Assembly (NCBI GenBank): GCA_016271365.2
Contig: CM057449.1
Location: forward strand, 1,567,442,501 to 1,567,506,500
Direction of reading: 5' to 3'
DNA length: 64,000 nucleotides
From: Neoceratodus forsteri
Taxonomy: Eukaryota; Chordata; Ceratodontiformes; Ceratodontidae
The position numbers and the translations under genes were made by a program. Numbering within the stretch: the first letter of the stretch is position 1; each line of letters begins with the position of its first letter. The notes beneath the pieces were generated by a model. The model worked only from the letters and a program-made list of their open reading frames with translations. It made no database searches and was not told the DNA's origin. Shown in pieces: positions 54,121 to 64,000 of the stretch.

Positions 54121-56440
54121 CTAAAGTGACAGTACCCCCCTGGAATTCTCTGCTCCCACCACTTACATCTGTCTCCCTCATTCCTCCACTGCTCCCCCTC
54201 CTCACCTCCCCCACCCTATATACAGTTTTGTAGTACTCTGATTGGATATCCAGTCCCTAGTGCTAACATCCTTTCTGCTTTACCAGCTGAGTAACCTATG
54301 GTCCCTAATGCGCTCACACTCAGTACTATTAGCAGATCACCTCCCTCTTCTTGCTTTCTGCCCTTACTCTCCCCCACATCTTCTCCCTGCACTATCATAT
54401 GTCATTGCCTCCCCTCCTCTTCCTGCTCTGCTACCCACCAGTCACCCCCTCTCCCTCCTCTCCCACCATCCTGATCCCACCCTCCCCCTACCTCCAGTAG
54501 TAGCCCAGCTTCCCCCATCACCCCTCCTTCATAACCTGCCTACTCCCTCACCCCAAAATTTACCCCCCTCCCATTTACTTCCATTCCTCATCCTGGCCTC
54601 TTGTGCACCCCCTCTCTTAACCTTGAAATTATCCACAGTCTCCACCTCTTCTACACGCCGATGCACAAACTCATACACTCCAGCCAGTCAAAGCTGCACA
54701 ATGTTTCAAGCAAACTTTTTTTTCTACCTACTCCTCCTACTAGCTGGTAATTTCCATCCTAACCCTGGTCCCACCCTTCTATCCTCCTCACTCCCCAAAG
54801 GCCTTACTCTATTCCACCTAAATAACAGGAGCCTTGAGTTTGTGTCCCAACACTCCCAGGGCATCCTCTGCATCTCTGAATGAAGGCTCTTGCACAGAAT
54901 CCCTGACTCTCAGCTTTCCATACCCAGCTATCACCTCTATTGACAGGACCACTCCAAGCATGGAGGTGGCAGTGTAGCCATCTACTCTTGGCAAAAACTA
55001 CCATACACACTCACAACTCATGAGTCAGTTCCTATGGCACACAAGCTTATCCTTATTCAATTATTACTCCCCTGTTCTCTCACCATCTTTGCTGGAGTAC
55101 TCTACACCTACCCCAGAACCTCCCCATCTACCTTATTGACACTATCTCCTCCACATCATTCCTTGCCTCTTCTGGCAAACTTATCTTACTTGGAGACTTC
55201 AATTTAAACTGAGCCAGCCCTGCACTAAAGTCCACCACACAACAAATCAAATCTCAAGCTCCACCGGCTCATTAGCGAACCCACCAGGCCCAAATCCCAC
55301 TCTCATAACCACACCCTCCTTGATTAGGTACTTGCTACACACCCCCAGTGGATCACTTCTGCTGGCACTTCCTATCATTTCCGGTGATCACTTCATCCCA
55401 TACTACATGCGCAAACTGCATATACCCAACTCTTCCCCTACTTACCACTGGGTCTGATCATTACATTCCCTAAACATTACTGCCCTCCTCCATGCTCTCA
55501 TTTCCTCTGACTGGTCCCTCTTCTACTCTGCCACAGACTTTGACACTGCCCTCTCCCTCTTCTACCACTTCCTAAATAAAGCCTGGAACACTCACACCCC
55601 TCCATGACACTGCAGAGTCAGACATTTCCACCATCCATGGATATCGGCTGACATCATCAAACTCTGCAACTCCCATGACCACGCAGGGTCACACTTTAAG
55701 TCTTCACTCTCCCACGCTGATCTCTTTACCTACCACTCTTTGAGAAACGTTTGCACCAAAATGATTAGAGCAGCCAAGGCACTGTACTTCAGGACTACTC
55801 TACAGGAAAACACAATCGCTCTTCACAAATTCTGGCAGACCCTCTCTTCCCACTTCAACCCTCCCAAAATCTTCCCCATCCTCACTGATGACAAGCTAGT
55901 CTCAGATCCCTTCACCATTGCCTCCATTCTAAACACATTCTTCACAACCTGTTCCCTGCACACCAGCCCTGCAACCTCCCCTATCCTCTGCCCACCCCAC
56001 TGCCACCCAATGGCTTCCAGTTCTCACCCATCTCTCCCCATGAGGTTCTCCATGCCTTTCAAGCTCTGAATCCTTGCAAATCTAGTCCCAATGGTCTTGA
56101 CCCTCTCCTCCTTCAAATCTCTGCCCCTGTCATAGCCCTTCTCCTGTCTCACTTGCTAAGCCACTCATTCACTCTTAGTACTGTCCCTCTGGCCTGGAAA
56201 TCTGCCAAAGTGATCCCCTTCACAAAGGTGGTGATCACTCCACGCCAGGAAATTACTGCCCCATCTTCCTCCTTCCCATCCTAGCCAAGCTCCAAGAGTC
56301 CCTAGTCCTAACAAGGCTTATCCACTTCATCTCCTCCTCTAAGCTTCCTCTCTCCCTACCAGTCAGGCTTCCAGAAAAATCGCTCAACTGTTTCCTCCCT
56401 TCTCCAGGTCACTGATGCCATTCTTACAGGTATTAGAAGC
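54120..56440 (+). mobile_element. L2-like LINE, 5' half, plus strand
   Basis: A Pro/Ser/Leu-rich ORF opens at about 54242 and leads into LLLLLAGNFHPNPGPTLLSS, a 2A-like 'NPGP' string, then GLTLFHLNNRSLEFVSQH (endonuclease start; LNxRS motif) and, broken by stops, HGGGSVAIYS and FAGVLYTYPRTSPS. The RT portion reads ALHKFWQTLSSHFNPPKIFP, LVSDPFTIASILNTFFTTCS and YQSGFQKNRSTVSSLLQVTD. It stops abruptly at 56440 inside the RT, where the opposite-strand copy begins. The leader before NPGP is unusually long and low in complexity. Confidence 0.75.
54742..54772 (+). other. 2A-like NPGP motif (degenerate)
   Basis: AGNFHPNPGP in the L2-like ORF. 2A ribosome-skipping peptides end D-x-E-x-N-P-G-P and occur near the N terminus of some CR1/L2-type LINEs. 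Here the Asp and Glu positions read Asn and His, so skipping activity is doubtful. Confidence 0.55.
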
Positions 56441-56444
56441 AGAA

Positions 56445-59400
56445 TTAGTAAATAAAAACAAGTAGAAAAATGCACTCTTAAGAAGGGAAAAATAGTGGAA
56501 CAGCATGAACAGGGCCAAACTACAGTAGTGAAGGGGACTATGAAGAGGAAAGGGTCAGAGACAGTTGCAGGTAGGATAACGTAAGTTCATAAATAGGGAG
56601 GAAGAAAAAGAGGCAGATTGAATTGAAAGGGGAAGGGAGGACCAAAGTTTAAGAAATCAGTAAGGAAAAGCAGATTGACCAACAGTAGGTTTTCTAAAAG
56701 GACTAGAGTGGGAATGGGAAATACTGTTGGGGAGAGGGTAGGAGGAAGAAGGAAGGATTTGAGATAAGAGGGAAGGGTGCCAAACCAGAATTTGGATGTA
56801 AATAAGATGCAGTGGGAAAGGCACCTAACATCAAGAGAAGGGAGAGAAAGGGCAGAATAAAAAGAGCAGTTGTGAGTTTGAGGGGGACAATCTAAAGCAA
56901 AATAACAAAAAGAATGAAATAGGTGGTCCAGTCTGGCAATAGAGAATTTAGGGGCTCCAAAGTAGATTAAATCACCATAATTAAAAAATAGGGAGAATAA
57001 TTTTTAATACAATTTCTTGGTTGGCAGGAAGCTTTATTCCTGTACAAAGCACCAAGCTAAGGGTGTAGATTATGATGAACTGCATCAATATACACTGAGA
57101 AATCAAGATGCCAGTTAAGGCAGACCCTAAGGTAAATAAAGGAGGGATATCTTCAATCTTAGCACCATCAAGGGTATTAAATAGTGGGAGAGAAGTAGAT
57201 CTGGCAGTCCTCTGATGGATGCCAAAGTCATGCAGACTATTTTCTTGGCATTGAGGGACAATCGGCTAGACGTGAACCATCGTTGAACGTTGTCAAAATC
57301 CAACTGCAGCCAGGAGGGAAGGTCATGGGTAGAGGAGCCAGAAGCAATGAGAACTGTGTAATCAGTGTACATATGAATGGATGCAGAGGAACAAACAGTA
57401 GAGAGATCATTTAAGAAAATGGAAAAGAGAATAGGACCCAGGATAGACCCTTGAGGGACACCTGAGCTAATGGGAAGTGAAGATGAAATGGATTTTTCTA
57501 TCCGGATATTTTGAGACCTTCCTTTAACATAAGAAAGAAACCATCTGACTGAAGAGTCAGAGAGGCCTTCTGCTTTAAGTTTTTTCAGAAAGAGGGGATG
57601 TGCCACAGTGTCAAAAGCTTTGGAAAGATTAACAAAACTGGAAGAAGTAATCAGTCATTGATCCATACTTGTAAGCATGGAGTCAGTGAGTCAAATGATG
57701 GAGGTGGAGTGGGATTTCCTAAAACAGACTAGAAAGGTGTGAAAAAGGTGGAGTTGTCAAGAATGGAAGTGAGCTGAACTCTAACAATGTGTCCCTGTAA
57801 TGTAGCCAAGATGGGAAGGAGAGATATTGGAAGGAAGTTACTGTACCAGAAGAGGTGCGATCACCACCTTTGTGAAGAGCTATAACAATGGCTTGTTTCC
57901 AAATACCAGGAACAGCAGCAGAGGAATCTGGACTACCTCCCCTCACAGGATTAAGGGCAAGCAGAACCTTTAAGAAAATGGGGGGGTGATAGGAGAGAAG
58001 AAAAAAGAAAGAGGAGAAGAAGGCAAAGAGAGGGAAGGAAGGGGGTAGGAGATGAAGGGATGAGAGAAAGGGTGCAGGTAGGAAAGTAGGAGTTAAAAGA
58101 CAAAGCAAAAGCAGAAGGGTCAGCAATAAGGGAGTCACCAACCTTGAAAATAGGAGACTGAGGTCTGAGGGGTGAACAGGGAGTGGATAACCTTCCAGAA
58201 CTTGGAGAGGTTATTAATGTAGTTTTGGAGTGTGACAGCAAAATATTCTGACTTTTCAAGTCTGATGGCCTTGATACAGGCATTTTGAATGCATCTATAG
58301 TTGGCCAAAGAAGACTGGAAGCCAGTGAATGTAAAAGTACACTAGGCAAGGTCTCTGGTGCAGAGACAAATAAGTACCTCAGCTGATATTCAGGGAGGAT
58401 GTGAACTTCACAATCTGATCTTTCTCAGGGGTGCATGATGATCCAATACAGCCAAAAATTTAGACTGATTGAGTGATTTGAAAGACCTCAGAAATATGAA
58501 ATTGGCGGGTGGGGGGGGCTTTAGGACAATGTATCTTACACACACAGTAAACCATATGATGATCACTGAGGGTGTCAGGAAGGATACATGTGTTCACTAC
58601 GCAGTGGGGATGAGAAGCAAGGACCCAATCTAGCAAAGAGTGGTTTAAGGATTTAAAATTTAGTAGAGTCAGTTCAAAAATCAATTGTGTCACCTGCAGT
58701 GACTTTACATTTTATGAAAATGTATTTGCATTAGGGGAAAGTCAATTTATATCAAAGTCACCAAGTATAAGTAGCTCACCATTTATGGAGTTAAAACAAA
58801 TAGAGGAAGAAGCTCACTATCTTAAGCAGAGGGTGTACCAGGGCAGCAGTAAACACCAGCAATAAAGATGAGAAAAGAGAAGGGATGGTTAAGTTTAAGG
58901 AGAAGCATCTCATGGGAAGAGGAGAGAGGAAACAGCAAGAACAGTCCTAATTTGGATACTGGTGGATATTTTGGACTGCAACATCACCACCCCTTTTAGA
59001 ATGATCTTGTCTGGCTAAGGTGTAGCCAGGTATAGTTACATCAGAATTCTGGACCTTAGAAGAGAGCCAAGTTTCAGATAAAACTAGTACATCCAGCTGA
59101 AGGTTAAGCAAGATAGGTAGTAACTGGTAATTTTTGGATTTTTGGGAGAAGGCTATGGATGTTTAAATAAGCTACCCTCAAATGTTTAAGAAGTTGCAAA
59201 GGTGATGGTATAATGGGCCAAGATTAATTTCAATGTCACCTGCTAACAAAAGTAGTAGGCTGACTGTGAGTTTTAAAGCACAGTTATGCTGCCTGGAAGG
59301 CAGGGGTGGGGAGAGATAAATGAGGAAGAATAGGAGGAGAAAGGAGACAGAAGGCACCGAAGAGTTTCAAGGTGAAGCCAAGGAGCAGGAAGGAAATTGG

Positions 59401-59740
59401 CACAATGAGCATGAAGGGGAGTGGGGGAGATAGGGATTTGAGGAGGATGGAAGTGTAGATGAGGAGTAGAGAGCAAAGGTAAATGAGTAGATAGAGGAAG
59501 AAACAGCAGGTTGTGGAAGGGTGAAGAGAGGAAGACTGAGAAAAGGAAAAACAAGAGAAGTTTACAGCATAGTGAAGGTCATAGTGAAGATCAAAGGAGG
59601 GAAATAAATAGATGTTTGAGGAGGTGAAGTCAATAACAAGAATAGTGGGTGACATTTGATGTATAACAGGCCCAGAATAGGAAGGCAATATAAATGCAAC
59701 AAGGCAGAAAGACAGATCAGTGAAGTTATACACTATGCAC
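56445..59740 (-). mobile_element. L2-like LINE, near complete but dead, minus strand
   Basis: Reading right to left: 5' region (59740-59250), degraded endonuclease (VAYLNIHSLLPKIQKL near 59170; SDHHMVYCV near 58560), linker, and RT (AVPGIWKQAIVIALHKGGDR, then the open piece 57606-57127). That piece has FLKKLKAEGLSDSSVRWFLS, SGVPQGSILGPILFSIFLND and HMYTDYTVLIASGSSTHD. The catalytic YADD reads YTDY, so both the Ala and the second Asp are changed. The tail (57000-56450) has FNYGDLIYFGAPKFSIARLD, the C-terminal domain of this group. It abuts the plus-strand copy tail to tail. Confidence 0.78.
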
Positions 59741-60064
59741 TCTTTAATTCAAGCAGAAACAAAACTCACAAATAAACTATCGTCTCACCAAATGAAGTAA
59801 ACTTAAATACAGTAGTTACTAACAGGAAACTGAACCATAAAAAAGCAATTGAACAGATACAAATAAAAGAAGAGTTTGACAAAAGTTAAACACAATAGCT
59901 TGTAATACAAAGTATGTACATAACCAAATGACTTTTAGTATTAAATTCAGGCATTAGCTAGCAAGCAGTATATCCCACAATTAGTTAGTTTCAGGGAAAA
60001 ATACAATTACTTACATGACATAGTGAAACAACCAAGGAGAAAATGATTGTTGTTGATTGCTAGT
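59741..60064. other. Unassigned spacer
   Basis: AT-rich, nothing recognised. Confidence 0.4.
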
Positions 60065-61180
60065 GTCTTACTGTTTTTATTTATTTATTCATTTTTATTT
60101 AAAATTTGTTAACCCGGAAAAGCATACTGAACTGAGGCTCATTTTCAGGTGTGACCCAGGGACATGAGTAACAAAATTACAGACAGAATTACAAACAGAG
60201 GAAGCATACACATTTACGATCAAGTGCCACTTGCAGTTTTACAAGTGTCAGTAGCAGTTAGGCAGTACCAGAGGCTAGGTAGTTACAAATGAGTAGTTAG
60301 ATAACCAAGTCATACACATAATACAGATTATTATGCATCTGGATAGGTAGAAGTCTATCTGAGGAGGGAGGTTTTGAAAGTCGTAAATAAGAAGTTGGCT
60401 CATTAATGAGTAGGCACACTAGATGCAAACAACAAGAGAGGGAGTAGGAAGGGTGATAGGCAAATAGTGGTGGGCAGGGGAGGTGGGAAGGGGTGAGAAA
60501 CAAGTGCAGGGGGTGGGGGAATTAGCTTAATTTGGTATTTAAGAGCAAGGAGGGATGTGGATTCACTGAGTGAGGTGGGCAGTTGATTCCAGAGGTGAGG
60601 GAGGTGGAAAGAGTAGGTGAGACTCCAGCCGCAAATCACTGGTGGGGAATGAAGAAGGAGCAGGATGCCATGATCTAAGGGAGCAGGAGGAGGTGGCAGA
60701 GGTGGAGAGGAGAGGTACGGAGGGAGAAGACTGAACCAGAATGTAGCAGTAGTAGTGAGTGAATGTGCTGTCTGTGGGAGAAGGGGGAGAAAATTAGAGA
60801 GGAGAGAAGTGTGCAGTGATGAGTGCATGTCAGGGAGTTGGTGGTGAATCTGCAGAAGGAGTTGAGTAGAGTGTCAAGCTTGGAGAGTGAGAATGCAGAG
60901 GCTGAGGCATAGATAACATCTCCATAGTCAAAAATTGGGAGGATTGTCTTCTGAATTAGGTCCCAGCGAATGTGTAGGGGGATGGCTTGCTTATGAGGGA
61001 AGAAACACCTAGCTTGGGGAGTAGTTTCAAGCAAAGGGAGTCAATGTGGACTGTGAAGTTTAGATGTTGGTCTAGTCAGAGGCCAAGGTATTTGTAGGAG
61101 GTGATGGTGCCAAGAGTGGAGTTGTCCAGGGTGGTGAAACTGTGGGCGCAGTGTCTCCTGACAACTGCTGCACCACACAG
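60065..61180 (-). mobile_element. L2-like LINE 3' end, minus strand
   Basis: The T-rich left end (TTTATTTATTTATTCATTTT) is the inverse of an AATAAATAAA-type 3' terminus. The ORF2 C terminus is read from about 61180: TSYKYLGL, CFFPHKQAIPLHIRWDLIQK, ILPIFDYGDVIYASASAFSL, SKLDTLLNSFCRFTTNSLTC and THHCTLLSS. This is the standard ending of L2-group ORF2. It is 5'-truncated. Confidence 0.78.
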
Positions 61181-61320
61181 ATGCCCCCAGTATGACACCC
61201 TTGTGCTCTGGTCCATTGGTTCTGGACTGCAGTGGAGGACTGTTAGGGCATGGCACTTAAACACAACAGAAAGAGACTTCCCACCCCAAAAGGCAAACAC
61301 TGAAATGAGGGAGCAAGGCC
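61181..61320. other. Junction region
   Basis: Between the LINE end and the tandem duplication; no features beyond GCATGGCACTTAAACACAAC near 61249. Confidence 0.3.
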
Positions 61321-61692
61321 AGCAAGCCCCGCCCACAAGAAATAGAGAAATCCTCCCACCAGAGGACTAGGGCAGTAGGGGTAAAGTCCAGAAAGGCAAG
61401 CACCAGCAGTACAATCCAGCAGAGGAGCCCAATTGGTGCCATGCAACACTCCTACAGTAGGCCAACACATAGCCATGCAGTTTAGAATGCAGCATGTTAA
61501 AAAGCCATGGCTGCTGAAAGTCAGAAGCCCCACCCACCAGAAATGGACACATCCTTCCGCCAGAGGACTAGGGCAGCAGGGCAAAGTCCAGAAAGGCAGA
61601 CACAAGCAGTATAAGGCAGCAGAGGAGACCAATTTGTTCTATGCAGCACTCCTACAGCAGTCCAATACACAGCTGCACAGTTTAGAATGAGG
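61321..61692. repeat. Tandem duplication, period about 200 bp, two units
   Basis: AGAGGACTAGGGCAG occurs at 61361 and 61562 (201-bp offset), with the same downstream landmarks: AAAGTCCAGAAAGGCA, AGCAGAGGAG, ACTCCTACAG and CAGTTTAGAATG. The units diverge by roughly 15 percent. No coding role is seen. Confidence 0.85.
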
Positions 61693-64000
61693 ATACAAGT
61701 CCATGATCACAAAAAGGGATTTTTTATTTCCACAAAACTACATTACAGATTGCATATAAATATATGCAATATGCAGTGGGGACTTCACAAGTGGCATAAG
61801 CAGCATAGTATAGATAAATCATTTATCACACAATGTCCCCTCTGTGTATTTCATTTAAGTGATAGATTGTTTTTAGCTTTTTAAAAAGTATATTATTTCT
61901 AAAAGTATGTTGGTTTATTTTTTGAACTAGTGGTACTGTGCAGTCCCTCATCCCAGTTGCTATAGCCATTGCATGGATGTGGTGTCAGGATGACAAGCTG
62001 ACACTGTGACATGGCAGTTCATTGGTGCCGCAGATCTTCTGTTGAAATTACAAACAACTGCAGCAGAAGTTCGGTGGCAAATGGTCATCCTTCTGCAGTA
62101 CTTGGTACCACATTGCCACAGAAAATCAGGGCCTTGACCACTATATTGAAAAGCATGCTGTGTATTGCAAACCTGGACATTAGTAACAAAAAAACATCAA
62201 GCATTCTGCCGAAAAGCCATTGCTCAGACATTACTGTAAATGACTGTAGTGTGACCCCAACTAAGATAATACAAATAACAGACCACAAAAATGTTAAAAG
62301 CAGTACTGACTACATGATTAAATGCCAATCAAGCAATTGAAAATGTCATATCTCCTAATCAGATTGCCATCTCCTATTACTTCTGTGCAAACATCTACAA
62401 GAAGCAGACTTTAACTCAGCAATATTCAAGTGTCTCTGTCTTATACGATGGTTACTTTCATTAGACATTTATTAAGGCTGAAAACATCTTTTTTCATTGG
62501 AACACATAAGGTAAGGTAAAACGACAATATAGCAATTAACTTTTTACAATGCTACTCCAAAGTCTGCCTCTCCCCACTCACATACATCTAACCTCAGTGT
62601 CCTCATTGGTTACTAGTCTGTGTATTGGAGGTGTCCCAGAAGTGTTTTCCAAAGTGTGTTTACAATTTCCAATAGAATTTTGCAGTGTACTAAAGTCTTT
62701 TGTAGTGTAATAGGTTTCTTTTTGTTTAGTCACTCTGGGTACAAATGGTTAGACATTCAGGACTTCTCTGACACCAGTGTCAGTAGTTGAGCAGAAGTGC
62801 CAAATGGGAAGAGTCCAGACACAGCATGAACCTCAATGGAATGGTGCAGTTGGAGGCAGCTGTCCACTGACGGCTGAGCTGAAGAGTCAACAGTCTGAGA
62901 GAGGGAGCTGTAGGAGAGGTTTCTAACCCTCTCCTGCCCCTGTGTTTTGGTCCCTAGTTCAGTCCCAGAGTAGCTGAGCATCAAGTCATGGCAGTGGCCT
63001 TCTCCTGCAGTGTATCACAGTGTGGGGGAAGGACATTTAACACACCTGGTCACAGGAACTGTGAGTAAAATGTGAGGAACATCCATGAACTGTGAGAGAT
63101 TGATGCTTTGTGTGGCAGCCTAGAGCTGGCTCCTCTAGGATGACCCCACTAGGAACACAAGTGAGGATTTGGAAGGACTAAACTTCAAATTTGTCTGACA
63201 GAATGTTAGAAAGATAGCAGTCTGCATCGTTCTTCACTGGTACAATTTCTGTAGTGGATGGTGTGGATCACCCTGACTGAAAAATGGAGTTTGAACCTCT
63301 CTGACCAGAAGATGGGGAATGGCTCACATACTACAACAAGATCTAGCCAGAGCTGATACGGCTGTGGTGAGCTTGTATGAGTGCCGCTGCCGACGGTGAA
63401 CAATTACCTCTGAATGCATGTGAATGCCACATGCAAGATGGCAGCACTGACAAAACTACGCATGCGTAATTCTTTTGAATGGTGTCACCAGCAAAACTGC
63501 ATATGTGTAGTACGTTGCCAAATATGGAAGTCCCAGAACAGTGACGAAATAGTGTGGCCATGGCAGACTGGTACTAACCATTTTGCACTTTCAGAAGGAT
63601 CATTCGGAAGGTCCAAAATGGAAGCGTTCCAGGGCTTGATCTGGTAGCTCATTTTTCTGAGTTCTTACAAAATGGCTGCAGGCTCCGCCTATGCAGCCAT
63701 AAAAATTGTACATCACAAAATGTGTTTTCACTAAAGGACATAATCTGTCTCAAAGTCTGCAGTTTCTGACGAGAGTGTTTGCAATTAAGGATGCCAGCTG
63801 TCCTCAACAGAGTTTTCAAGTTTCTAATGAAAGTGCTGCATTAAGGGCACCAGCTGCCCAAGAACATGTTTTGTATGTGTTAAAAAATATGCTTTGTGAG
63901 GCCAAGGTGTGCAAATCCTGTATAGACATGCTTTGTCCTGGCTCTGATCCCAGAAGAGAAATGGACAAAGACTCTTTTACTTGAACCCTAATTCAAGGAC
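61693..64000. other. Unassigned sequence to the end of the window
   Basis: No recognised gene or element. Around 63670-63710, GCAGGCTCCGCC then ATGCAGCCATAAAAATTGTA looks promoter-like, and an open frame from 63706 to 63984 follows it (ITKCVFTKGHNLSQSLQFLT..., with CKSCIDMLC). It lacks known domains. It might be the leader of an element continuing beyond the window. Confidence 0.3.
63674..63710 (+). promoter_or_regulatory. Candidate TATA-type promoter shared with 42.44 kb
   Basis: CTATGCAGCCATAAAAATTG here and CCATGCAGCTATAAAAATTG at 42456-42475 lie in longer matching segments (about 35 bp, starting CTGCAGG). A shared TATA-like core with conserved upstream GC-rich text suggests the same repeat family at both sites. 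Promoter function is inferred only. Confidence 0.3.

Noticed and set aside
59284..59733. 149-codon hydrophobic minus-strand frame
   Set aside because: Lies in the 5' part of the L2-like LINE; Phe/Leu/Ser-rich composition from a CT-rich strand, with no clear domain or credible signal peptide. Not called as a separate gene.
62011..62340. 109-codon plus-strand frame
   Set aside because: No domain or composition evidence; antisense frame of similar length exists at 62085-62288.

Overview
The window reads as intergenic or intronic DNA from a large, repeat-rich vertebrate genome. I could not recognise any intact host gene exon, rRNA, tRNA or CRISPR array. The repeat mix is CR1-type LINEs ending in the CATAGAAACATAGAA-type tail, Tx1/L1-like LINEs, L2-like LINEs, a Deu-domain SINE core and TTAA-flanked Kolobok/T2-like elements. 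This suggests an amphibian, and the CR1 tail reminds me of caecilians. The species assignment is inference. Almost every long open frame is a decayed piece of a mobile element, with frameshifts and stops, so most ORFs here are pseudogenes.

Layout. 0-0.6 kb: N-terminal end of a CR1-type ORF1 on the minus strand, cut by the window edge. 1.4-6.3 kb, minus strand: a broken copy of a large multi-domain protein with two N-terminal Cys/His zinc modules and a C-terminal block containing an 'xYHTVSGCD'-type motif. I cannot assign it to a named transposon superfamily; it is the least explained item in the window. 7.13-14.16 kb, plus strand: a nearly complete L1-like element with perfect 15-bp target-site duplications (TSDs), and a 161-bp MITE-like insertion inside its ORF2. 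14.9-16 kb: CA- and GA-rich microsatellites. 18.2-18.8 kb: a LINE ORF2 tail followed directly by a Deu-type SINE core. 20.3-22.35 kb: a 2-kb fold-back element with tandem units in both arms.

22.5-29.5 kb is a nested stack. A minus-strand L1 ORF2 is split by a 0.65-kb MITE and by a Penelope-like inverted-arm element with 16-bp TSDs and hammerhead-like motifs. That element was in turn invaded by a 3.7-kb CR1 element with about 12-bp TSDs. 29.6-33.0 kb: a second CR1 copy, plus strand, lacking its 3' end. 34-36 kb: two TTAA-flanked inverted-repeat elements and a long hairpin. 36-44 kb: mostly unrecognised sequence, with GT microsatellites and a small dispersed repeat.

44.4-50.5 kb is a second stack. 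An old L2 fragment carries a 416-bp insertion with perfect 18-bp TSDs and abuts an old CR1 3' end. An L1 3' end with 15-bp TSDs split that CR1 piece, and a third CR1 copy inserted into the L1. 52.1-53.7 kb: another L1 ORF2 tail. 53.7-61.2 kb: at least four pieces of an L2-like LINE, one with a degenerate 2A-like NPGP motif, two of them tail to tail. 61.2-64 kb: a 200-bp tandem duplication and unrecognised DNA.

The elements do not form a pathway. Their value is as a stratigraphic record: insertion junctions and TSDs allow several relative ages to be read directly from the sequence.
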